From positions 744,001-808,000 of the forward strand of contig JAPTOF010000026.1 in the NCBI GenBank assembly GCA_028554755.1: 64,000 nucleotides of DNA, written 5' to 3'. Shown here piece after piece: positions 22,391-34,700 of this stretch. Numbering within the stretch: position 1 is the first letter of the stretch; the number at the start of each line of letters is the position of its first letter. The stretch is from Cordia subcordata (taxonomy: Eukaryota > Streptophyta > Magnoliopsida > Boraginales > Cordiaceae). A program made the translations under genes and the position numbers. A model generated the notes under the pieces. It was not told where the DNA came from. It saw nothing but the letters and a program-made list of their open reading frames with translations, and made no database searches.

Positions 22391-22680
22391 TTTATTTCAT
22401 ATTTATAGCCTTTCATAATAAAAGGGTAAAATACACTAGATCCCCTGTGGTTTATCAAAAATGCATTAAACCTCCTGTGGTCTAAAAAGTCTCTTTAACT
22501 TCCCTATGGTCTATAAAAGTGAATCAACCCCCCTTGGTCATTAAAAAACTGTTTATTTAATCATGATTATTCGAAATTACCCAAATTATCCTTCTTTATT
22601 TTACAAAAACATGTTGTCAAAAAGATTTGAATCCTCAATCTCAAATTAAAATAACAAATATCCTAACCAACTAGAATATA

Positions 22681-23450
22681 AATAATTCACGTTTTAACTT
22701 AATTTTAGGTTAAATTATATTTAGAATATATAATGGTATAATGATGTGGTTTTTTATGTCAAATTTTTTGGTAACATTTCTAAATAAAAATCAATCTCAA
22801 ATTAATCTGAATATTTGAACAAAAATAAAAATTAATGGTTATACACACATATACACACACATATATATATATATATATGTATTTATTTGAAATTCAGACT
22901 CAACTTGTAAAATATTTAATTTCTCGAGCTTGAGTATATCATAATATCACCATGAACTACCATTTGTCAAACGAAAAAAGACTGCTCGATTACTTTCACG
23001 ATAAATATTTGGGCTCATATTCAAGTACACCACTATGAATTATTATATGCAAAAAGAAAAATTACATATTAACACATTTACAAATGTAAGATATTTATAC
23101 ACTAATATATATATATATATATATGTGTGTGTATGCATGTATGTATATGTGTGTATGTATATGTGTGTATGTATATTCATATGTGTGTGTGTGTACACAC
23201 ATGTATATAATACATTACCTCTTGGACACAAGAATCAAATTGACGGTCTTCGACATGGTCAGTGAGCTTGCTGAGAGCTTTGCTTCGCTTGTTGATTAAT
23301 TTTTATTTTTGTTCAAATGTTCAAATTAATTTGAGGTTGATTTTTATTTAAAAATATTGTTCAAAATTTGACATAAAAAATACATCATTATACTTTTTTA
23401 TATATTCTAAATATAAATCAACCTTAAATTAAGTTACAACATGAATTATT
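22681..23450. repeat. long inverted repeat (arms of about 157 bp)
   Basis: The left arm 22681-22837 is the diverged reverse complement of the right arm 23294-23450: AATTCACGTTTTAACTTAAT pairs with ATTAAGTTACAACATGAATT, and GAACAAAAATAAAAATTAAT pairs with ATTAATTTTTATTTTTGTTC. The roughly 456-bp loop contains TA/TG microsatellites (22850-22880, 23107-23206). The transcript could fold into a long hairpin. Confidence 0.75.
23107..23206. repeat. TA/TG/TATG microsatellite cluster
   Basis: TATATA passes into GTGTGTATGTATATG repeats. It gives spurious Tyr/Cys-rich ORFs on both strands. Confidence 0.85.
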
Positions 23451-23767
23451 TTAATTACAATATGAATTATTTGCTGCTAAAAGAATTGAAGGTTGAATTC
23501 TCTGAGTACTCATGAATACTGGGAGTTGTTCAGGGCCAAAATGAACACAATCACGAGAACTGGTAATGTATTGAGTTATTGTCTTGGTTTACACTAAAGT
23601 TGAATAAGATAAGACCTTGAGTCCACTGGTCAACAAGTAAATTTGATAGTATCCACTAAAAAAGGTTTAAAGCCAAAAGCCACCTATCCTGAGACAATAT
23701 CTTTCTACAAACTCTCTCTTGAATCTGCATGCGTTGTGATCAGCTAATTTTCATTCAATTGGGGGAA

Positions 23768-24430
23768 TGTTAGAATTATGGTTTTTGACATAGAGGTCAA
23801 AGCCACGTTGACCCAGAAATTAGGTCGGATCTCGCTTATCATTTGGGTCAAAATATGGTACATTGCATTTTTCATTATGAGTAAATGAGCATGATATATT
23901 TACATATAAAAAAACTGGCTCGTGGTGCATGAGTTAGTAATTAAAGTTGACTAATTTTAGTTGCTTAAGGAAGTCCAACGAGCAGAAAACCAATAGTTCA
24001 TAATGGAAAGATATTAAAGGGTACAATTATGCTTCCAAGAGTTGTGGGGTATCATTAGTGGTTACTAATGCCTCACTAATGCTCTTGGAGGTTACTTTTC
24101 ATTACATTTTATGGCATGTTAATGGCGGCTACAAATACTCCACATTATCTCCCCTAAATGCAATAATTACTGACTACTCTCCCATGGCATTATAAATTGG
24201 ACATTTCAACATATTGGGTCTTATATAGATTTTAGGGTTATATTGAATAGCACACAACACATAGAAGTTTACGCTAGCGTTCTTTTGTATCTCGTCTTTT
24301 TCGAGAAAATTCTACATATCTAGTTTGCAAGCTCGCACTATGAAATGCTACCTGAGCGAGTGGTAAAATTGTTGTATCTTGGGAGGGGTACGCCATGAAG
24401 CCATTGGCAGCACTATGGAGGCGTAAATCC
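23768..24430 (+). repeat. LTR-like segment preceded by a PPT-like tract
   Basis: TTGGGGGAA immediately precedes TGTTAGAATTATGG, the usual look of a PPT followed by an LTR start. Downstream are TATA-like boxes (CATTATAAATTGG, TTATATAGA near 24188-24236) as in a U3/R region. The right end and TSD could not be fixed, so it may be a truncated 3' LTR. Confidence 0.4.
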
Positions 24431-25078
24431 ATTAAGAAAATCAATCAAATCGAGCCTTGGTTTAATGATTTAATTTTTGCATTTTACACATTATTGTATT
24501 ACTGTATTTGAATTTAAAATAAAATATTATTTAGTTTACTCAAAGTTTATTTCTAAAATTCCAGTTTATATTTTTGCTGTACTATTTTTAACCATTTGTA
24601 GCTTAGCGAGAAGGCACTCGTATTATTTTTTTACTGTATTCCCTGCGATGCTAGTCGACGTATTGTCTGGGTGGCCAAAGAGTGTATAGCTAGTAGACTA
24701 CTTATAAATACAGGTTACAATGTGCGGTCAGGTTTAGCTCAGTGCGTATTCTTAGCATTTGATGTGTCTTCTAGTTTGCTGATACTGGAATGCATAAAAA
24801 GGAAAGAAAAAATAAAAAAAAAGAAGGCTGTTTAACCCCCCCCCCCCCAAAAAAAAAAAAAGAGTACAAAAGAAAAAGGTAAAGGACCAATAGGAAAGTC
24901 GCCATTCTTGCGGCTTGTCATTGAAATAAGTTGTGGTCCGCGATGTTTTCAAAATAAATAAATTCATCAAAAAGTTTTGAAATAAATAAATAAATCAATA
25001 AATAAATAAATAAAAAATGGAAAAGAGAAAGGAGGGGAGAGTTGGCGCGCCCATTGGCGACACCAGGAAACGGAAGAA
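24431..25078. other. LepA upstream region
   Basis: Contains a C-run/A-run junction at 24837-24860, AAAT/AATA repeats at 24975-25017 and a GC-rich patch with GGCGCGCC just before the LepA start (about 25042-25060). No clear TATA box was seen. Confidence 0.4.
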
Positions 25079-25669
25079 ATGTTATCCGCAAGACCACCTT
25101 CGCTTTACTCCTCCTACCACCACAACCAACTCCACCACCCTACTAATGCCATCACCTTCAGCTTCAACCTCAACAGCTTCTTAACAGAGAAGAAATCTCT
25201 TCGTTTGCAAAAGGATGTCCGCTCACAACGACGTCGTTGCCTGCTCACCTACTGCCAGACCACCGCTGCTAACTTACTCTCCTCCAATAACGACGTCGAG
25301 GTTGCCGCCGCCGGCAAAGATCGTCTCTCGAAGGTTCTCTAACTCTAACTTCACTCTTTCTTTAATACTTTCTGTATTTCTGTGTGTTTTTGTGTGTGTT
25401 TTTTCTTTAGCCAAAAAAAAAAAAAGAAGAAGAAAAAGGTTTACAATGGAAAATTAAAAATGGGAAAAATTGTAGGTGCCAACGTCGAATGTAAGGAATT
25501 TCTGCATAATAGCGCATATTGACCACGGAAAATCGACGCTGGCTGACAAGCTTCTGCAGATAACGGGCACTGTCGACAGCCGTGAGATGAAGGACCAGTT
25601 CCTTGACAATATGGATTTGGAGAGAGAAAGAGGCATCACCATTAAATTACAGGTACACCTCCTCCTCTT

Positions 25670-25707
<38 letters not shown>

Positions 25708-28700
25708 GCTTCTAATTTGTTTTTAACGATAAATTTCAAGTCTTGTTGAAAGGTTCCTTTATAAATTAATTCTGATAAAATTACCGCTTCATTACTAGTT
25801 CCCAATGTTTAGTTGGAGTATCCAGAGTAGGACTTCATGGCAGGACCAATGGCCTTATGACCGCACACTTATTGTTTTCTGGAGACTACTTGGAAATGCA
25901 AATTGTGATTTTTTTTTTTTTTTCTTGCAGGCTGCTCGAATGCGTTATGCTTACCAAAACAAACCATATTGCCTAAACCTCATTGATACTCCAGGTCATG
26001 TAGACTTCTCCTATGAGGTATAGTATGGCGCTCAAATTGACCTATAATGATTGTTAATTACTACTTTAGTTGTACTTGCACTATTAATTAGAATAATTTC
26101 AAGCTAACACAATTTGTTGATCCAACTTGTATTTCAAAAGATTGTGATCACTTATCTGTTTGAGAGAATGTTATGGTAAATTTACAAGTAAACTATATTA
26201 ATGTAGAAGGATCAAATGTTATAACTCTTCACGCCTGCTTACAAATTCTATGAATTAAAAAGATCCCCTTCTTAGTCCTAATAATAATTAACACTTTAAC
26301 GGCATGGCATGTGGCCGGTAGGCAAGATAAGGCGTCTATTTGAGATCCAATTTTCATATGGTGGACCTGTAGAATTTAATATGAGAGTGCTTTTACTTAT
26401 ACCACTTGGTACATATTGATGAATATCATGGGCGATATTAATAATATGTTTGTTTAATGACCTCCCATGTTGGACATTTTTGCCATAATAATTAACTTGT
26501 CAGATATGAAGTATTCTCCTCTTCCCCACCTTTGGGTAGTAAAGAATTTCAGTAATGTGCCCCAAGGGGGTGTGCAATTCAGAAATGTATATAACAAATC
26601 CATAAGCTGAATGTTATATGCTATCTACATCAACTATACTATAACCTCTTCCAAGAACAAAGATCATGCATTCAATAACGCTGAAGAAAAGACACAGAGA
26701 ATTTCTTTCCTTTGAAAGCCCATTTTATTAGCCAAAATATACTTTTCAAAGAACTACATGTGCTTTTTGGCAATGCAAGCCATCTATTGTTCACTCAGGA
26801 TAGAGTAACTAGTGGGTAACTTCAAAGGTTGCCTCACTCTGGCATGTCAGAATGAATTTATTATCTACTTTCGTTTTTGCATGGCAGTAGCTTCTCATAT
26901 ACTGTAGGTTTTCTTTCTGCTTTCTTTCTGCCAAGTTAGAATCTTTGCTTCTGTTTTGTGCATAGGAAGTCCTTTAGGTTCACTGCAGTGTCAAGAAACC
27001 TAATGTATATTACGTTCTTTGTTACATACTGTGAAAGGTTGGAACTTATTAGATCCTACTCTTCCTTTAATTGCCTCTTCTATCTCTTTGTTGCTCTGTA
27101 CTGCATCTTGTATATTCTCTAGTTTAAATTTTGAATTCTGTAGTGCCTTCTCTTGATGGATTCAATTTATTTTAAAAACAATGTCATAGCATTAAGAGAG
27201 ATAAACTAACTCTTATAATTCGAATTGCGGAGACCTCTTGCCCCATTGAATCATTTGTTCATTAGAATTGACGAGTGAATCAATTGCACACGACTGCTCC
27301 ACTCGCTTTTATTCCAGAATTAGATTTTGGTTATATCTGTATATCTCTTATGATTGATATTCTGATTTTCCTATGGGCCAAATGACCGTGTGTGATTATG
27401 TTAAGAGGTTCTTTTTTGGTTTATTGTTTTGGTAAAAGGATACTAATGTGTACAATATACCAATTTGCAAGATCCATACGTGGAGTATGTGATGCTTTAT
27501 TTTGCATGTCCTGAAAAAATGTTAGGTATCTCGTTCTCTTGCTGCCTGTGAAGGTGCTCTTCTTGTTGTGGATGCTTCCCAGGTAAATTGTTCTCCTCCT
27601 AATTTTGCTTATCCTTCCAGTTGTTAATTCCTGATTTTATACCTTCTATCAGTTCTGATCTTAGTCATGCTTTCTTAGTTGCTGTTGCCTTCATAAAACA
27701 TTTCAGTTTTATACTGGTTTTATAGGGAGTAGAAGCTCAGACATTGGCTAATGTTTATTTGGCCTTGGAAAACAACCTTGAGATCATCCCAGTGAGTTAG
27801 TTCCATCCTCTTTTAATGTTTTTCTCCTTTGCTCTCTGTCATTGTAGTTGTAAGTTTGTTTACCTACTTTCATGCATATCCTTGATTTTGCAACAAATCT
27901 TTCTTTTTTGTCTTGGATGTGTTGACAATTTGTGATTGGTAACTGTTTTATATTTGTAACTGATTAATGGGAACCTTTTCTTGTAACTCATCTATACTGC
28001 ATCAAAGAGAAGCCATGTTTCCTCCCTATAAATACAGTTTGGGAGTCAATTCTTTTGAATCCCTCATGCTGCCCTTGGTCAAAATAATCCTTAAAAATAA
28101 GGAATTATAGACTCAAGGTATCTTATGCTTTAGAAAAAGCATCTAAATGAAGCAGCATGCCTTTCTGTTTGCTTACCTAAATTCACATATAATTCAGGAT
28201 TTTGCCTGTAAATTTTAGATGAAAGAGCTGTTTTAGTAAATGATTACTGAAATAAATAGCATAAGGATATGCATTCCTCACCTCATGTAGACAATCATGC
28301 GAAAACCTAAAAAGCAGGAGTAACACCAGTAAGTATTGCAACCTGTACCATGGATATATAGCATTTGTCTGATCATTATGATGGCTAGGAAATGAGAGGA
28401 ACATAAAATTTTACTCATTGCTTTTTGAGAGATTCAAGAGTATAATTTTATTGAAGAAAGGTGAGCTACACAAGTTATCTTATAACCACAACCTTTAAGA
28501 TAGAAACTTAAGAGGAGAGCATGGGACAAGTACGCATCATAGTGCTGCAATCATTGGTTCTGGGGTGCAGTTGAAGATCTATTAGTACTTCTTTGTGGAT
28601 TGTGTTTTATATATAGGTTATATAAATTTTGAGCATCCATTAGGAATAAACATTCATGCAACAGACAAACAATGAGCTCTGAGTACTTCAGAGGAAAAGT

Positions 28701-31700
28701 GCTGCTCTGTCCTTGATTATGGGGTGTCCACTAGTTTTACCAATGGTGCATTTAGCCTGACTGCCAGTTGCCGAGCCACTCATCCTTCTGGTGGTGTGCA
28801 GGCACCCCTTGGCTTTTTTTCTTAAAGGAAATTATCATTATCATTAGTTTTTATTATTTCTTTTGTAATGAGTGACCAACTCATATAAAGTGTACCCTCT
28901 CATAGAAAGTGCATCCTCTCCTAATTGTGAGACATATTATTATTACTTTTCTTTTTAGTTTTTAACCAATAAAAGAAAAGATTAAAATAAATTCAGAGCA
29001 AAAAGAATATAAATTTGTAACTCGTTATGTTGTGAAAAGCCAAAAAGCCAAAAAAAAAGGGGGTAAAAAATAGAAAGAGAAAATGAACGGAGAGAGGGAA
29101 AAAAAAGGAAATAACGCAATAAATGGTTGCTTAGTCACTTATACAAAAAGGGATAAATTTAATAAAATTGACAGTGAGTTAAATATTCAATGATTTCAAA
29201 TTATGAAGTCATGTTAGGACAATTATCAAATGTATTTCTAAAAAGGGATAAATTTAATAAACTTGACAGTGAGTTAAATATTCAATGATTTCAAATTATG
29301 AAGTCATGTTAGGACAATTATCAAATGTATTTCTATTTACAATGACTATAATTATTTATTTACATTCCTAGGGAAAGTAGTCTCAACTACTCGAGTTGAC
29401 CCCCTAATCCCATCTAATTATATATTTACATCCTGTATGTATTAAGATGTTGAGATTATATTAATTATTAAATATTTTTATAATTAATTTTTTTAATTTA
29501 TATAAAAATTTAGACATAAATGTTGCTACTGGAGCTTTACCTTGCTGTTAACTTCAAAGGCCTTGTGGGATTACTTGATATCTTCAGTGAAGTGCTAACT
29601 GTGGATCTCTCAAAATTAAAACATTAGAAGGTTAGTCCTGCATGGAAAATTTCCTCAGCTTTTTGGCTTATATAGTGCGTCCAAGTTGCCCCAACAGCTT
29701 GAGGATTCTAAGCACTAGCCAATGGGACTTGGACTAGCAGCTATTTCTGATAGGCAATTAGTTCTGATCAGGCTGTGACTGCATATGCCTTTCAAATTTT
29801 TGACTAAAATGCTAGATGAACATGCTGGTAAATAGATAAATTTGAGGCATGTTTGGACGGCCAAATGTGACGATTGATGTTAGTGTGCACCTCACTATCT
29901 ACTTGTTATCCTCACCAACAAACAAACAGTTTCATCGCAACGTCTTCAAATTATGCCTATTGGCAGAAGTTTATAATTTGCTTTTGTAACTTATTATTTT
30001 CTTATGCAGGTCTTGAACAAAATAGATCTTCCTGGTGCAGATCCAAGTCGAGTTTCCAATGAGATTGAAGAGGTCTGTTCAAAGAGGCGAGTGGAAATGT
30101 AATGTTGTGAGATTTTGGTTTACACTGAGAAAAGGGTATTTGGTGCTTATCTTAATTGTTTTAGCATCTACTGGGGAAATAAAGCTATTCATTCCATTTT
30201 AGATCGTGCTTGGTGCATCAAGATAATTACGCTGGCTATTTCTTTCCTAATATCATGGGGCCTAATTCAGTCTTTACAACAAAAATTCATTTCTGCTTTA
30301 CTATGGCTCTTTTCATGGCAATCATGCTATGCTTACAGGCAGTTGTATTTTGGGCATATTTTGCATCTCTGAGTACATGGTAGGATGAAATAACTTATGA
30401 AAGCTACCAGAATTTCTTATTTAGTAAACAGCTAAAACATCTTCCTCTCTAGGTTGTCGGTCTGGATTGTAGCAATGCCATTCAATGTTCAGCAAAGGTA
30501 AGTTCTCTTTCTGTTCCTAGTGAAAATGTGGCTCCTTTCCTGCTGGTATTTCATGAGACCTTTTCTCTTATAAGGAGTAAAAATTGTATTGTAAAACAAG
30601 AAACAATTGTGTAGCAGCCCATAGGAAGCTAAGCTCATATTAGTTTCATCATGTTCATTTAAACATGACATGGTGGTACCAATTGTTTCTCTCTTTTTTT
30701 CCCCCTTTTGCAGGAAGGAATTGGTATTATTGAAATTCTGAATGCTATTGTTCAAAGAATCCCTTCACCTCAAGATACCGCTGAAAGCCCATTGAGGGCT
30801 CTAATATTTGATAGGTATCTTATTAAGCTTTGGTTGATGAACTTACTGTTAAGACTTTACCGTTCCAATAGCTTATCTCCTCCTTTCATTTTAATTTTTA
30901 TTACACCCCCCACCCCGACCCAACCCCTGCCCCTTCTGGGATTCGAACCCAGGTCTCTGAGGGAAGTAGTCTCAACCACTTAAGCTACTCCCTTATCCCA
31001 GCTTATATGATTTTAGCATATATGTACATTGCCTAAATATTTAACATTGAGGGAAGGTTCTTAACGGGTTGATGATTTTTCTTTTCTCCCATATTTTAGA
31101 GTATTATTTTCAATAGCGACATTGATTATTGAAATGCGTTAACTTTTACATCAACTGGTAAGACTATGGTGGTTAATATGAGAATGGAATTATGAAGATT
31201 TCCCTTGTGTTGGTTCATCCAGGTTAAATTCTGACAGGTTGACTTGGAGGCTTACCAAGTCTCTCTTTTCTTTTCTACGCTCTTTCCTTAACTGGATTTG
31301 AAGTCTTCCGTGGTGCCTGATATCGATTGGCTCTAGTTTCGAACTCTGATATTGTTGTTATGTGATATTTTTTGAACCGCTTGACTCTGCTTAGGTAGAA
31401 CTATTTTGCTGGTAAAAAATCTCATGCTTGAAAGCTTTTCAGTAGGAACTGAATTGTACTTTTCCTTAGGATATTCTTGTTAATTCATCATTGCAATAAG
31501 TACTCTTTTGGTTTTATAATAATGTAAAATATCTTATGCTTGAAAAGCTTTTTGTAGGAATTGAATTTTACTTCTTCTTTGGGGAATACACTTGTTAATT
31601 CATCACTTGGCCTTTGTTTGTCTTGTTAGTATCTCGATTTATTACATGCCAGCAATAATAGTGTTTTTCTTTTTATTCTCTTTCTGCAGTTACTATGATC

Positions 31701-34700
31701 CTTATCGTGGTGTTATTGTATATTTTCGAGTCATTGACGGGACAATTAGAAAAGGTGACAGAATCTTTTTCATGGCCAGTGGGAAGGTCTGTCTTTTCTT
31801 ATTCTTCTTTAAAGCTTGCACTAGTATTCTTAGCTATTTAATGGAGGTTATGGGAGTTGAGATTTGATTCTTAAAATTTAATATAATAATTCTAAGCTAT
31901 TTACTTGCCTGAATATATCAGTGGCATGCTCAAACCCTTGGGCCATAAAGTATTACATCAATCTTTTAGTTACTTAGTGATGTCCCCCTCTTAATACTTC
32001 TTAGCAACCTGGTGCTTGAGACCAAGTTTCTTGTTTTCTCAAGAATGTCAATTTAATTTTTAATTATTTTGTTTATATTTGTTACAAAATCCTAATTATA
32101 ATATATTGTACATCACAGGATTATTTTGCTGATGAAATTGGAGTTTTATCTCCCAATCAGATGCAAGTTGATGAATTATATGCTGGAGAGGTAAAATATC
32201 GGATTTTAATTAATGCCATTCTAATATAGTTCTGTTTATTTTTGCTGATTGGAATTGGCTGATCTTGAGTGTTTGTTGTTTATCAGCTGTTGTCAATGGT
32301 TCATTTTTCAGTTGAAAGTCCCTGTAACTAGCCACGGAGAGCATGCCTAAGCTTTTCTTTCTGTCAGCATGTGTTATCCATTTCATCTTTTTCTTTTAAG
32401 TGGATGGAAGCAACATATAAATAATGTAGTAAGTAGTAACTGATAGAAACTTCTTGTTTCAAAGGAAACAAGCTTTCAAATCTTATACTTCATTGACAGC
32501 AGGGGAAATAGCTGTCTAGACTTCTAGTTCATTTATATACCTCTGTTTGGCTCCAGATGCATAAAAGATGGATGACCTAGATACCATCTGGCTGAACATA
32601 TTGAGATCTATCTATTATGTGGTGGAGAAGCATCTAGGAAATAAATATGATTGTTTTATATGTCAAGTTAGTCCACAGTGGCAGCTTGTATGTTTTTCCT
32701 AATCTGAATTGCGTAAGTCTATTCATCTCTCAATTTCGTACTATGACTTTTGCAGAGGTTATTTCTTGACTTCTACGGTGGTTATATCTGTCACAGATGT
32801 GCTCAAAGTGATATGATGTCAATGATGAAGACAGTTAATGACTTATTGGCCATTGGATGACATGTCCTATTTTGGTCAGCCACCAGCAGAGGCTGGTTGG
32901 ACGACTTTCAGTAAAATCTTAAACTATAAGCCAATTCTAGTGCGATGGGACTAGAACCCTAAACCTTTTAAAGTTCTAGCAATAGATTGGAACTTTAGAG
33001 AAATATTTCTTGTGTCTATGCATTAGTTTGTGCATATAATTTTATGTTTTTTGCTTTTGTTTGCTTTTTTTCTTTTTTTTGTTTTTTTTTTACACTACCA
33101 TAACTGCTAGAATTGTATTATTACCCTTAATCATAATCATTGTCCTTGTCATGATATTTTAGGTTTGATTTTATTTAATAAGTTCCTCACTTCCCCTAAT
33201 TTTCTGAGCTGATAAACTCTCAGAAATAAACTCACATGACTGGTCAATTAAGCAATTTTCTTGCTGTAAATTATCTTTATTCCTTTTGAGTTTATAAGCT
33301 GTAGAGCATAAGCTTTTGGTGCTTATGAGCTCTTCCTTCTTTTCATTTTATTTAGAGGGTGTTTGGATTGCCTTATGAAAAAGCTGCTTAAAGCAACTTT
33401 GGCTTTAAGTAACTTTTTTAATTTTTGAGTAGTTACCTGTTTGAATAGGAATTTTAATTATTAAGATAAGCATTTAACTGTTTGGTTAGTAATATTGAAA
33501 GCTAACTTATATCGTCAAAATGACCATTAAAGACATAAAAATAGAATGTCAGTTAAAACACAATGTAAACATAATTGTTTAACTTTTTCTAAAAAATACA
33601 TTATTGAAATATTATAACTTAATTTATGACTTATATAACATAAATATATAGATTATTAAATACAAAAGGTAAATATTTGTAAGTTAATGTTTCAATTGTT
33701 TTTAAAGATAGTTTAGGAATAGATATTAGAAAAAGTAAGGAGAAAATAGTAAATTTGATTTGGTCAAACTTGCTTTTATCTAAAGTGTTTAAAGCGTAAA
33801 AGCTGGGGGTGGAGTGCTTTTTTTAATTCTGCTTAAAGCCGCTTAAAAAAATACTTCTTTTAATAAAACAAACATGTCTACTAACTTAAATTGAACTTTA
33901 AGCAGGTTCAGCCATCCTTAAAAGCCAAACCAAACACCCTCTTAGTAGGACCAATAGCGACTTGGTCCTGGAGTTGGGTTTGCCTGCATTTTTTATCATT
34001 TACCATCTTATTTTTCTTACTTCCATGAAGCAGATGAGCATCTCTAGATCTAATTTTGCAGTGCATTTGCTTATCTACTACTTTATGTGTCAGTAGAAGC
34101 CTATGGCATATTTTAGATGGGAAGGACAATTTAAGAACTACATGAAGATAATTACATTATATTAAAAAATTATCTTGTCACTTGGGCTGATTCCCTTTTT
34201 TAATATGTAAATGTTTTCTAATGTGTGAAGTTGTCTAATTTATATTTTAGGTAGGTTACCTTTCAGCTTCAATTAGATCAGTAGCAGATGCTAGGGTAGG
34301 TGACACCATTACACACTATGCTAGAAAGGCTGAAGAATCACTGCCTGGGTATAAGGAGGCTACTCCAATGGTGTTTTGTGGCTTGTTTCCTGTTGATGCA
34401 GACCAGTATGTTACTCTTTCCTTGCTGGAGGTCCAAACTGGATCTTAGTGAATTGCATCTGTTGCATACTTATTGCAGTTTGTGATATTTATAGATTCCC
34501 AGAGCTGCGTGATGCCTTGGAGAAACTGCAGCTAAATGATGCGGCTTTGAAGGTAAGAGGTTGCATTTTCTGACATTATCGCACCTTAAAGTTTTTACAT
34601 TGGTACTGCCCTTACTTTTGTTTAGTTAAAAATAACATGTTTCCATGATCATGGTTACTCACACATGGTTGAATATAACTGCATCAAGGGCCTTGTTCTG

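Larger units (their letters stand above)
27792..30009 (+). other. LepA intron 5 (2218 bp)
   Basis: Holds a 95-bp tandem duplication (29145-29334) and a short SINE-like piece (29373-29413). The rest was not recognised. Confidence 0.7.

Noticed and set aside
23035..23265. Tyr/Cys/Val-rich ORFs on both strands
   Set aside because: Products of TA/TG dinucleotide repeats.
24837..24860. C-run/A-run junction
   Set aside because: Simple sequence and possibly an assembly-sensitive spot; no function inferred.
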